Source: Isoetes taiwanensis
Taxonomy: Eukaryota > Streptophyta > Lycopodiopsida > Isoetales > Isoetaceae
Direction of reading: 5' to 3'
Assembly: GCA_021234155.1 (NCBI GenBank)
Contig: JAJEKV010000009.1
Span: forward strand, 7,613,546 to 7,677,545
DNA: 64,000 bases
The notes beneath the pieces are model-generated. The model worked only from the letters and a program-made list of their open reading frames with translations. It did no database searches and had not been told where the DNA came from. Shown here in pieces: positions 44,379 to 54,585 of this stretch (positions are counted from its first letter, which is position 1; every line of letters starts with the position of its first letter). A program made the translations under genes and the position numbers.

Positions 44379-45983
44379 GAATTTTTGGGGACTGTTTTGT
44401 CACACAGTGGCTTCATTAGCATTATTTGGGTGAATATTTTGTGAGTAATTGTGTAGGAGTCAATCAAACTCAAAGCAACTATATTTAAGCACAAAATATT
44501 TTTTATGTGCATCCAAGTAAAGACCAAGAAAAACATATCAGTTCTTTCTTTCCTCTTCGTCCACCAATTAAACAAAAGGATCGAGTCTTTCTGGCCTTCT
44601 CCCTGTCATAAACAACCTATGTGCTAAATATCTCCCAGGAAGTTGACATGTAAAAAAGAAAAATCACCACTGCTCACCTTACTATCTACAGATCATCTGA
44701 AAGGATGCCAAACTTTGATTCCCATCCCCTGCGTGCAAGCATAAGCCTGCAGTGATTCCATATGGCAGAACAATTGTCAGTGTAACAAATGCCACGAGTA
44801 TGGCATGGTCGTATATATGCATTTGCTGGCTTTTCTGCTCTATATGTGGGCATTTATATAAGTACAATATTTGATTCATAATCATCACCAATAGTGCGTG
44901 CACGTATTAGCTTACCTTTGGCAACTGCTGCCAAGGAACTGGGCCTCAAGCTTTGATTTGCCTAAAAAGATTAAGAGCCTCTTTACCATGTCCCTATAGC
45001 ATTCCAAGAAACTATGTTTCTAATTCTCATGCTTATGAACACCCTCCGTGCATTATTGTATATATTCGAAACTCATTTAAAACTAGAATCTATGTTGCTA
45101 TATGATATCATCTATACAGAACTTATTATGGATGTTCAATTGATTGCCATGCTCAGAATTTCGAGACAAAGAATAAATTAACAGTCTGGAAGATTGAGTA
45201 ATCTATATGTGTCTTGCTCTGTCCATCCTCCATCTCAGCTTCTCCAATTATATAAAAACATCAATTCATTAATTTGAGAAAAAATACATTTTCATTTTGC
45301 TTGAAATAGCTTGCAGACTAGTTGCAAGAAAGCTTTTAGGGTGCTCAATTTTGGAAAAATAATATGCTTCGCTTACGATCAATACCATTGCCCCTAATGT
45401 ACGATCAAAGTTAGATTCTATTGAAGCATTATCTACACCTCAAAACACGTAATAACAAGTTGAAACAATTGCCATCACGATCTTTTCTACCATGAATGCA
45501 AAAGAATTTTAAACACAGTCAGGATTAGAAGAATCGCCATGGCGATAAATACAATGCGAAGGAATATTTTATTATAATAAACTGCACAATTCTTGTGTCA
45601 GCATCCATTCATCTACACTTGTTGAAGTCATAGAGATGCTTAGACTTCGGCCGTTTATTGTGGATGCATTACACTGCAATGGATGGTCGGAGATTAAGCA
45701 TCACTATGGGCTTCAACAACTGTAGAGGAATTCATTGGCCTGACTCAAAAGGATTGTGTCTACGATCATTTTGAGCTTGAAGAACCATGCAGGGCATAGC
45801 AAGGGCTGATATTGCTCTCAGGGATTGGCATGGCAAACCCTCCTAACAATGACAGTGCTTGAGTAGTTTCACTAGTTCGGAAGGGGCATGGCTGTGATTC
45901 TTCCGAGCTAGTGAAAATGCTAAAGAATGGTGATATTGCTTGGGAGGTTCGCTATGGCGATCCTTCAAAAATGAGAATGGAAG
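44379..45983. other. Intergenic, no gene recognised
   Basis: AT-rich sequence with short ORFs only. I see no repeat structure beyond simple A/T runs. Confidence 0.5.
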
Positions 45984-46140
45984 GAATAGAATAGAATAGA
46001 ATAGATTTTTTAACGTCCACCTAGGTAGCACCTTAGCTGAAGCAAAAAAAAATTCTGAAAAACTCACATTTGCGAGGAACTATTCCTGGCGCCATCAGCA
46101 CCCGACCGGGTAGGTGCTCGTGTAAACTTTTTCTATAGCG
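45984..46140 (-). mobile_element. Candidate LINE 3' tail with GAATA repeat
   Basis: Four GAATA units (45984-46003) are followed by GATTTTTTAACGTCCAC, the same order of tail, T-run and CGTCCAC seen at the 3' ends of the LINEs at 6093 and 52429. Beyond that the sequence differs (CTAGGTAGCACC). A small inverted pair AGCACC/GGTGCT lies at 46098-46118. No coding sequence follows, so this is a tail-only fragment or a different family. Confidence 0.45.
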
Positions 46141-46264
46141 AAATGGATTGCTATCCTAGAATCTAAAGTAGTATTTGCAAAATGCTTATGAAGGAAAGTA
46201 ACATGCAAATTGTTTACGGAAATTGGACACCAATAAATTTTACAGGATCACATAGTTATATGGT

Positions 46265-47219
46265 AATGCTTGAGAAGCATCAGATCTAGAAGAACCTTGT
46301 GGTTCAAAAACAGAGACGATGGGTTCTTGCAGGTGGTGTCTCTATTCAAGCATGGTATGAGGAGGGTCGCCTACTGTCTTGGCCTGAATTTCAGGCAAAG
46401 TTCCTGCTCTCTCGTTGGGATGTATCTCTATGGGAGAAGGTCGCAGAAAATTTGCCTCTTATGGTGCAAGTTGGTGTTCCTGAAAGGGTGCCATGGGACT
46501 GTCATGAAAATATTCACAAAGGCAAGCAATTTGTCAGATCAGTATATCGCCTTCTTTTAGCACCACAACCCCTCCAGTTGCCAGATGGGTGGCACCTACA
46601 TGTTCCACAGCCACTTTGCGTCGTACATGGCGATGGCTTTGGGATAGGTTGCTCCACCCTAAAGTCTCTGTACTGTGGTGGCAGGTTATCCACAGGTGCC
46701 TGCGGGTTAATGCCTTTCGACATCGCTATGATCCTCGCATATCTGCAGTATGCCCGCTCTGTCTTTCGGACGTTGAGACTCTTGAGCATTGTCTCTTTTA
46801 TTGTCCTGAGGTTCAACCAGCGTGGTCCTGGCTACAAGGTTTGTTTAACCGTACATTGGACTGCCGATGCATGGCCTGCAGCTAAACAAAGGGCATTTCA
46901 TCTTGGTTCCGGTTGGATCCTATGGTCGATATAGGGCATTTATTCATCTGCACACAGTGTTATTACGGTGGCCCAGAAAAAGATATTGACAGCCTACGAG
47001 TGTTCCTCCCTTGACCCAGAACTGGTGGAACGCATCTGGATTCAGTATCTTCGAATTGACTCTTATCATTAGTCTCCTATTCTAGAGTAAGTACATTGTG
47101 CTCCAGGCTCGTGCTCCTGTGGCATCTTTGTGTGCTTACACAGTTAGATGAGACATGTAAATTTTGTACTTTTTCTCTGAGTAATAAACTTTTTGGCTTT
47201 CGTCCTTCAAAAAAAAAAA
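46265..47219 (+). mobile_element. L1-like LINE 3' fragment with poly(A)
   Basis: A plus-strand 5'-truncated LINE end. It carries the zinc-binding C-terminal RT domain, an AATAAA signal at 47183-47188, and a poly(A) run at 47209-47219. Coding similarity starts near 46290, with nothing of the RT palm. A second, independent LINE family with the same C-terminal domain is at 26770-29690 on the other strand. Confidence 0.8.
46299..46934 (+). pseudogene. LINE zinc-binding RT C-terminus, frameshifted
   Basis: The frame from 46299 reads RRWVLAGGVSIQAWYEEGRL and FQAKFLLSRWDVSLWEKVAE, then KGKQFVRSVYRLLLAPQP, the region before the zinc-binding domain in plant LINE ORF2. The domain itself continues in another frame (46589-46885): LLHPKVSVLWWQVIHRCLR, C-P-L-C and H-C-L-F-Y-C. 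The frame change near 46590 and the missing 5' part make it a pseudogene. Confidence 0.8.
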
Positions 47220-47800
47220 TATCGCTGTAAGTTGCAAAGCCATGCAGCTATAAGCCAAGCAGCTATGACATGAACCATCAATCTAAATTATTCCATGGTG
47301 CTAAAGTGATGTCCTGAGTAAATTCTAAGGCATACAGTATCATGTACCTTTGCAAAGATGAGTGCCATTGCTAGGGTCTTTGGAAAGCTGGCTACTAACA
47401 AAATTTTCCCTTGCAGATACATGTGGGCTTTAACTAGAATCGCCAGTATAAACTCCAAGCTTAGTTGCCTTGCATTATCATGAATGCATATAATTGAGTC
47501 ACTATCTTCTGTTATCCTAAGACAGTAGTAATAGTGTATGTCAAGCTGCTGATTACACTAGTTGTAATGAATGCTACAATGAACTAGGCTATTAGGGGTA
47601 ACCTAGCTGCTAGCTTACAGTAATTTACTGAGCCTAGTGTTAAATTGACCCACCATCTAGGTGTGCTCGTAGATTAACTCCTGGTAGTTCAATGATTGTT
47701 TTCTTATTAATATTTCTTGAAGAATAAAGACTAATGTGCACAGGCAAAAATCATGCAACATCTGATATATTCTTGACATGATAAAATGGCCAAGATATCT

Positions 47801-47841
47801 GATACATTCTTGACATGACATCAATATGTCAAGAATGTATC
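47801..47841. repeat. Perfect 16-bp inverted repeat, 9-base loop
   Basis: GATACATTCTTGACAT (47801-47816) and ATGTCAAGAATGTATC (47826-47841) are exact reverse complements. A third TTCTTGACATGATA lies just upstream at about 47770. Confidence 0.9.
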
Positions 47842-47876
47842 AATATATCACAAAATGTGGTCTCTGCCAAGCATAA

Positions 47877-47992
47877 GTGAAACAAATACTTAGGTATATA
47901 AACAACGGCATGCATTTACACTCTTTTGTTGGCAGTGAAACAAATACTTAGGTACATAAACAATGGCATGCATTTACACTCTTTTGTTGGCA
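47877..47992. repeat. 58-bp tandem repeat, two units
   Basis: Two units start GTGAAACAAATACTTAGGTA and differ at two positions (TATAAACAACGG against CATAAACAATGG). Confidence 0.9.
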
Positions 47993-48512
47993 CTAGAGAT
48001 GCAGTGTAATGAAAACTTTAGCCTATTGATAAAAAAAAGGATTTAGCATGTTAGATGCATTTTGATGGGTTTAGTTTTCATTGCGTTACACTATAATAGA
48101 TTTTTGTAATCCATGAATCTCTGACGAAAACCATACGTGGCGCCTCTTCACCAAACAACCTTAGAGACATGAAACAATTAGGTAGCTAGAGGGAAAATAA
48201 GTCGAGACAACGTTAGTAACAACGAGCGAAAGCGGATTGGGCTTGGTATTTTGTTTAATATAAAAACCCATCAAGCATTGAATTTCATTTGGATATTGTA
48301 GGTTCACGACAGGAATATGCTGCAAATCATAATTGTTCTTCTAATCAAGGCTCTCTTACTTGACCAAAACTCCGAATAGATTTTTCATGTCTAGGTTTTT
48401 GCAATGTTTTGGAGTAGATAGTTGCACCCTATTGAAAACAAAGAAAAAAATATGAAGAACATGTTTTTAATTTTTGTTTTTAAAAAAGAAAAAATTTTAA
48501 AAATCGTTTTTA

Positions 48513-48927
48513 GGGTGATTTTCTATTACAGTCATAAAATATGACGGTCTCATTGAGATATGACATCGTTTGTGACTCCAAACAAGCATATGAAATTGAA
48601 GTTGTTTTTCTTTTTCTTTTTTTTCCCCATTATAAGGTGTCATAAAATAAGACACCATCAAAATGCTAGTGGAGAACCATAAAGAATAAGACATGTCTTA
48701 GTTTAACAATATTTTTGGCATATGTGACACTGTCTTATTTATACCGAGGGAAATTACCTGGTATAAAATAAGACTCCATTCCCCTTGAAGGGAGGAACTC
48801 AACCTACCCAAATCTAAATGGAACATCTCTTATTTTTAATAGTAGAAAACTATTTCTTTCTTATTTGCTTATGTGGTCCAATGGAAATGATTAAAATATG
48901 AGACACCACACTAATGGAAAATCACCC
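48513..48927. mobile_element. MITE, PIF/Harbinger (Tourist)-like, 415 bp
   Basis: The terminal inverted repeats are GGGTGATTTTCTATTA at the left and the complement of GGGTGATTTTCCATTA at the right, one mismatch in 16. TTA flanks both ends (48510-48512 and 48928-48930), the 3-bp target duplication of the PIF/Harbinger superfamily. Inside are further inverted motifs such as GGTGTC..GACACC at about 48637-48657. There is no ORF, so it is non-autonomous. Confidence 0.75.
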
Positions 48928-48930
48928 TTA

Positions 48931-49896
48931 ATAGATGCTACTACAAAATCCTTATTGGAAGATTAGAAGTGTTGACCTTTCTGCATCACCCTTTGTTAGG
49001 GGATAAGCAAATGCAAGACCCTAAGAAAAAAAATCCACACGGAAAGAAATTGAGTCCATGCCTTTTACAAAAAAAAAAAAAGAGCACGTGAAAAGAAAAG
49101 TACGCCGCCACCATTCTACCTTGTACTTGCACATCAACAATACTAAGATACAAATCGTAAAAGCCAAACCTCCCAAATCAAGGAGCTATTCATGCATGCC
49201 ACATGACGAAAACTGATATGATCAGGTAATTTAAACAGTTTTAAGAACTTAAAACCTTTGCTTACACAGGCAAACAACATACCTTTGATCAATTTGGAGC
49301 TTAAAATAGGCAATTGCTATGGTATAGTACATAACCACCCAATTGGATCTGCCTATGAAATGCTATATACTGACAAAGCTACACATCGCCTTAACTGGCT
49401 ATGATCGCGATTGCTAAACCACAATCTCTAATCAGGGAAATTTATATCGATTAAGGATAAGAAAGAATTCTGGCTTAGGATTAGTAAACCGGCCCTTAGA
49501 TTATCAAATGGTCACTGTGCGAAGCTTGGATTGAAATTGTAGCATCCATAAGGAACTTGTTATCCAAATGGAAGGTAGCCAATTTCCCTTTGGGAAGATA
49601 TCTGGTCCTTGTGTAATCGTTGTAGAAGTTGTGCTCGTTGTCACTACTTTTTCCTAGCAAGTTGGAGGCATGGATGGTAAGTGGTTGTGGTCTCTGTATT
49701 GTCGCTGCCTTTAGATAATTGTAGCAACCTTCAAATAATTGACCAGTTGTCTGCCTTCCCTTTGTCGACAATGTCCTAGAATGTTGTATCTCTTTTTCTT
49801 ATATAGTTTCAATGACCTTTTAGTAAAGATAACAGTCCTTCATTACAATTAGTCAGAGGCCCTTTAACTATCAATTCCCCTTCAATAGTTTAAGGC
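48931..49896. other. Intergenic, no gene recognised
   Basis: Contains A-runs at 49068-49080 and a 91-codon minus-strand ORF (49496-49771) without family resemblance. Confidence 0.45.
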
Positions 49897-50080
49897 TGAG
49901 CGCCTGATTTATCAACCACGGTCATGTTTGAGCCAAAGAAAATACATGGGGTTTTTGTGGACTTGGAGAATTGTTTTCTGTCTTGTCATATAAAAGCTAC
50001 AGCAAAAGAAAAAACACACGAAGTTTTGCTGATTTTAGGCTAGTTCAAACATGACTATGGTTGATAAATAAGGCGCTCAC
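49897..50080. mobile_element. Short MITE with ~35-bp inverted termini, 184 bp
   Basis: The left end TGAGCGCCTGATTTATCAAC and the complement of the right end (GTGAGCGCCTTATTTATCAA) match over roughly 35 bp, through GTCATGTTTGA. TTTAAGGC flanks both sides (49889-49896 and 50081-50088), an 8-bp target duplication as in hAT elements, though a 9-bp Mutator-type duplication cannot be excluded. No ORF. Confidence 0.75.
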
Positions 50081-50088
50081 TTTAAGGC

Positions 50089-50933
50089 ACCCATCCAACA
50101 TAGTCGCGATCATTCACGTTTACATATTCATAGAAGTCCATTATTAAAGGTAAAGGCATTCCTTTTTTGTAATGATTGGATCCCATTCACTACTCCTTTA
50201 ATATATGTACCTTCCTCCCTTTGATTGAATAAAGGTTACTTCCCCTTTTGTAACTATATTGGTGTTGGCCTTAACAAAATGGAAGTTGGGTCGTCGTTTT
50301 GCATGTGATGATGCCAGGTGCCATCTCTCTACAACGCAGAATGGAAATAGACCCAGCCATTCCGCTAAACAGGTCAAAGAACTGGACAAAGCAGTAAAAC
50401 TCGGGCATGTTTTTAACTTTGCTACATGTTAAGCTATGTTCTGTGCCGGATCTACACCAAAAGATCTGGCAAAAGATCTACACCAGTGATTTTAGCTTTG
50501 TTCTGTGCCAGATCTACACCAAAAACTCTGACAGGATCTAAAGAGTGACAGATCTACAACAAAACAATAGTGGTTGAAGCTAAAAAATGGCCCCCAAAGT
50601 TTCATTTTGTAGAGGAGCGAAAAAGGGAACCCCTTTTCCACAAAAGCGGCAGACACTCTCCTGGCAGCCACTAGTTGCGAAGCCCCTCCCATTGTTGCGG
50701 AAATGGAGCCCCATTTTCGTTCCTCTAAACAATGGATCAAGGCTTAAAAGATAGTAGTCGCTTTCATTCCTTTACATTTGATGCCCATATTACTAGAAGG
50801 TTTTCACACTTTTCAATAGTTGCTCCTAGCCACTACTCAATGTCCCATATATTATCTCTAAAACATTGACATTATCCCTGAGCCCCTTTTTAAAAAAAAG
50901 AAGAAACTAGTCAAAGGCATGTTTGATTACTTT
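50089..50933. other. Intergenic with short GATCTACACC repeats
   Basis: TTCTGTGCC(G/A)GATCTACACC occurs twice (about 50440 and 50500), with further GATCTACA(C/A)C motifs between and after. A CACC-free minus-strand ORF of 82 codons (50492-50740) shows no domain. No gene is recognised. Confidence 0.45.
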
Positions 50934-51966
50934 CTACATATTCTAAACGAGGTGCGCCCTGGACTACCTCAGTCGTCGGATCTGTCCATCGTATGGCCCA
51001 AATTGTATGTTGGAGCCTCTGGGTGCCTCTTGTTTCGATTATGGTCATTTATGGCTGGGGGTGCCTATGATTTTGAAAGACGGAATACAGGTTTACCTAA
51101 GGTTTTGGAATATGAAATACCGAGACTCCTCTCCATACGAGACCGCTTAAGGTTTCAGATTTTGAGATACGAAGACTCGAACCTCTACTAGAATAATTCA
51201 ATATCCTAATAAGAACGCTTTAACCAATGCGACTAGCAAACTAACATGCTTATTATTTCTATTGAATCAATGTTTTTTTTTTCCAATAATAACGTATTCA
51301 AATGTTTTTGGGGTATGGTCTATGGTCTCAGGATAGTGATTTATGCATCCACATCAAATCCCCCTAGAACCTCATGTTGTGGTGCTACATATTCTAAACG
51401 AGGTGCACCTGGACTACCTCAGTCGTCGGATCTACCGATCGTATGGCTCAAATTGTATGTTGGAGCCTCTGGGTGCCTCTTGTTTTGATTATGGTCATTT
51501 ATGACTGGGGGTGCCTATGATTTTGAAACATGGAATACAGGTTTGCCTAAGGTTTTGGAATATGAAATAGCGAGACTCCTCTCTATACAGGATCGCTTAA
51601 GGTTTTAGATTTTGAGATACGGAGACTCGAACTTCTACTAAAGTAATTCAATATCCTAATAAGAATGCTTTAACCAATGCGGCTAACAAACTCATGTGCT
51701 TATTATTTCTATTGAATCGATGTTTTTTTTTTCCAATAATAACCTATTCAAATGTTTTAGGGGTATGGTCTATGGTCTCAAGATAGTGATTTATGCATGT
51801 CAAATCCCCCGGGAACCCCCTGTTTTTTTGCTACATATTCTAAATGAGGTGCACCCTGGACTACCCCAGTCGTCGGATCTGTCCATCGTATGGCCCAGAT
51901 TGTATGTTGGAGCCTCTGGGTGACTCTTGTTTCGATTATGGTCATTTATGACTGGGGGTGCCTATG
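50934..51966 (+). repeat. ~450-bp tandem array, about 2.3 units
   Basis: Units start CTACATATTCTAAA(C/T)GAGGTG at 50934, 51385 and 51831, giving periods of 451 and 446 bases; the third stops at about 51966. Units differ by scattered substitutions and small indels. Each has a T-run in TGTTTTTTTTTTCCAATAAT and TATGGTCTATGGTCTCA. Short frames are shared between units, but I find no recognisable protein. Confidence 0.85.
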
Positions 51967-52173
51967 TGACCAAAACATATGGTGTAATAACCAAGAGCCC
52001 ATCGAACCACTAAATAAAAGGCAACAACTATTTTCTGATTTTATTACCAGGAATAATCACACGAAATATAAAGCAAGCAAAATGAGCTACAAAAGTTTGT
52101 TAGACATGTACCCTTATCGGACTCTATAGCGTAAAAGGAGAGTCCGTATTTTGTTGGTTATCATTATTGGTGG

Positions 52174-52222
52174 CTAATAACTAGTTATCAGTACGGGAGA
52201 AGTACTGATAACTAATTATTAG
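52174..52222. repeat. 21-bp hairpin, 7-base loop, in a GATAAC-rich region
   Basis: CTAATAACTAGTTATCAGTA plus C (52174-52194) pairs with 52202-52222 at 20 of 21 positions around GGGAGAA. The surrounding 52150-52380 carries about six GATAAC/GTTATC motifs in both orientations and paired GACCGATAA/TTATCGGTC and CCTCGGC/GCCGAGG elements. It could be a small foldback transposon. Confidence 0.75.
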
Positions 52223-52499
52223 TATTGTTCCACCCATATAAGACCGATAAGGCGGTTATCACTCTTCGCCTCGGCTGATAACCAACCGGGCCGAGGCCTT
52301 ATGTGCCAAATATCTGGCCGAGGACGTACAACCCCGGTCACACATTTTTTATTATCGGTCTCAACCAGGCCGATAACCTTACATTAACAGCTTAAATAAC
52401 TGCTAATAGAGGTCATTTAATAATGTAAGAATAGAATAGGTTTTTAGCGTCCACGGAGACCAATTGGCCTATGGGACCCAAACAAAAAGAGAGCAGCAA

Positions 52500-52576
52500 G
52501 CATATTATTGACAGGATTAAAAAACCCCCGCCCCGAAGGGTTTTCGAGGGAAAAACCTTAGTAGTAATAAGCATGC
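52500..52576. other. Conserved stem-loop in LINE 3' UTR (copy 2)
   Basis: Core 52515-52560 (GATTAAAAAACCCCCGCCCC then GAAGGGTTTTCGAGGG and AAAAACCTTA). The outer stem here is GCAT-A-TTATT (52500-52508) with AATAA-GC-ATGC (52566-52576), different bases from copy 1 but again paired. Confidence 0.6.
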
Positions 52577-52605
52577 TGGCACACTGTACAATTGCATAGG
52601 ACAAT

Positions 52606-52872
52606 TCAAGACCGTCCCGTAGGACACAAACGCGTCCGTGCATCCATAACCTCCTGGAGGTATGACCCCAACAAACCCACTGACGCCGTAGTCAATAACT
52701 GATGCAACGGCTGGCCAGGCACTAGTAGTCGAATATACCTCTCTCGGATATGGGCAAATGCCGGGCAGATCTGGAGGGTATGACATTCATCCTCAATCGC
52801 GCCCTGGTGGCAACACTGGCAAAGCCTTTGCTCTCGTGCTTCCCGAGCCCAACGCCGTGTTTCAATAGAAGA
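52606..52872 (-). pseudogene. LINE C-terminal Cys/His segment, partial
   Basis: The open frame reads RRWAREAREQRLCQCCHQGA, then IEDECHTLQICPAF, R-E-R-Y-I-R-L-L-V-P and VGLLGSYLQEVMDA. Cys, Cys, His and Cys residues (C-x2-C, H-x4-C) resemble the zinc-binding tail of LINE ORF2 proteins. It is better preserved than the copy at 6270-6560 but lacks everything upstream. Confidence 0.7.
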
Positions 52873-53171
52873 CAAATATCATATCAGTGGCCATCAAATT
52901 TATTTTAAGATATAAAAACATGGAACTACATTAAAACCACGTTTAGAATCAAGTGTTCAATGTAAAGTGTTCAACATAATCGTATTATGCACAACTACAA
53001 ACACTAAAAGAAAGATCGAATTTCGAAGCATCAACTCTGTTGGCTCAAACAACAAAAGGAAAAGAAACTGTAGATGTAGGTTGTCTCACCCTACAATTCT
53101 TGAAATCAGCCTACATTTAATATTAATAGAGTAAAACATAAACTCACACCACTCCATCCTAAGCTAGCAAT
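52873..53171. other. Intergenic, nothing recognised
   Basis: AT-rich sequence between the LINE fragment and the first CATGCATG-rich unit; no ORF or repeat seen. Confidence 0.4.
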
Positions 53172-53516
53172 CCCATCGATCCGAGACATCAGATCGCCAT
53201 TCTAGAATGGGACGAGCATGCATGTTTTGCATGCATGCGGGCGACGCATGCCCGTTCTGGTTGGGAGTTCGCTATTTTAGGCGCGTTTCTGCATCAACAT
53301 CTCATCGGCGCTTCCTCTTCTCTCTCAGCAGTACCTATTTCTCTTTGAATTGTTTTCCAGGCAAGGGAGGGGCTTCTTCCTGCTTGGTTTGGCCAATTTG
53401 GCGTTTCTTTCATGCTGTCCTTTTCCGGCCTTTAGCCTTCGTCCTCGATCCTAGTTTGTAAGAAAGGCCTTTGGTATTCGGGCGGTTTGTTGATTTCATG
53501 CGAGTCCCATTCTAGA
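53172..53516 (+). mobile_element. CATGCATG-rich element, unit A (internally deleted)
   Basis: Starts CCCATCGATCCGAGACATC, then ATTCTAGAATGGGAC (53202) and GAGCATGCATG, and ends GCGAGTCCCATTCTAGAAT, so ATTCTAGAATGGGAC occurs inverted at both ends. Its first ~180 bp match units B and C; its last ~40 bp match the end of unit C. It is therefore an internally deleted copy. A frame around VGVRYFRRVSASTSHRRFLF is shared by all three units, but I recognise no protein. Confidence 0.65.
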
Positions 53517-54098
53517 ATCCCATCGATCCGAGACATCGGATCGCCATTCTAGAATGGGACGAGCATGCATGTTTTGCATGCATGCATGCGGCGCATGCCC
53601 GTTAAGGTGGGAGTTCGCTATTTTAGGCGCGTTTACGCATCAACATCTCATCGGGGCTTCCTCTTCTCTCTCGCCAGCACCTATTTCTCTTTGAACCCAC
53701 CCTCCCCTTCTTTGTTTATTATATATTTGTCGCGTGGCACGCGTAATCAGCCCCTCCACTCTGGGGTTTGTTTGTTTTGTTTTTTTTTTTTTGTTGGTGA
53801 TGTGCGTGCAGTGCGGGTTGGCGGCATCATCATTTTTACTTCTCCATTCGTGGGTTTTTGGGAGCGATTTCTCTGCCTTGCGTTTGTCTAAGCCACTTGC
53901 CGAAGGTTTATCACTAGGGTTTTTCCTTGAAAACCCGAAAGGGGTACACCAACCAAACATCTGTTAGCATTGTATTTTTGGGGTCCAAATGATATAATTG
54001 GATTTTCCCTTTATTTTTCGTGGGTAGTTCGCATGTGTGCGGCTACCCACTATCCACCATTGTAGAAAATCTGCTGAGATGAATGAGAAGCCTATCAT
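53517..54098 (+). mobile_element. CATGCATG-rich element, unit B (left arm of the inverted repeat)
   Basis: Same start as unit A (GATCCGAGACATCGGATC, itself a GATCCGA/TCGGATC palindrome). It continues through TTGCCGAAGGTTTATCACTA, an ATTAGCATTGTATTTTTGGG-like stretch and GTGCGGCTACCCACT to GAATGAGAAGCCTATC. It pairs with unit C over most of its length. Relative to unit C it has lost ~37 bp in the stem-loop and lacks the far terminus. Confidence 0.7.
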
Positions 54099-54401
54099 TG
54101 AAATGACATCATAGCACATCATCAATGCATATACGCAATAGCCTGGCGCATCTTATTGCGAAGAGGCCCACATACAATATAATATAAGCTACATAGTGTG
54201 GGACATACAATACATGAAACTGCTCATCTTAGAGCAAATTAATTGTTGAATCTTTGGATGGAGTTAGCGGGATATAATGCTGATAGAGGCATAGTTAGCG
54301 GGACATAATGCTAATAGAGGCATTAAGGATAACACGTCACCATCTTCGTGGGAATGAATTTCCTGATTGACTCATCATTTCATGGAAAACAAGAGTTATA
54401 T

Positions 54402-54585
54402 TGTTGAGATGCCACGTTGGCTCTCATCTAAGTTTATCTTTCCCTTTGTCTAAGTTTAGTATTTAGACTTAGATGCGCCTTTTTGTTTTATGTATATAAG
54501 TGTTTACTCAATACATTACTCTTGCTTTTGGAATTATTAGTTTGCCGTCTATGCTTTTCTCTAGTTTCAAAATGGTATCAGAGCC
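54402..54585 (+). mobile_element. Copia-type LTR remnant with primer binding site
   Basis: TGTTGAGATGCCACGTTGG (54402) looks like an LTR start. TTTCA ends at 54569, and TGGTATCAGAGCC (54573-54585) is the initiator-tRNA primer binding site. TATGTATATAAGTG near 54490 may be the TATA box. The LTR would be only ~168 bp. No gag, polypurine tract or second LTR follows before 55069, so it is a truncated or TRIM-like element. Confidence 0.65.

Larger units (their letters stand above)
47220..48509. other. Intergenic with a hairpin and a tandem repeat
   Basis: Apart from the hairpin at 47801-47841 and the tandem repeat at 47877-47992, nothing recognisable; short ORFs only. Confidence 0.5.
52429..52872 (-). 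mobile_element. 5'-truncated member of the GAATA-tailed LINE family
   Basis: On the minus strand this contains the last ~90 codons of the LINE ORF (52872-52606), its 3' UTR with the conserved stem-loop, and a two-unit GAATA tail at 52429. It matches the 3' end of the LINE at 6093-9510 almost step for step (CGTCCACGGAGACCAA.TGGCCTATGGGA). Similarity stops abruptly at about 52872, typical of incomplete reverse transcription. Confidence 0.85.
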
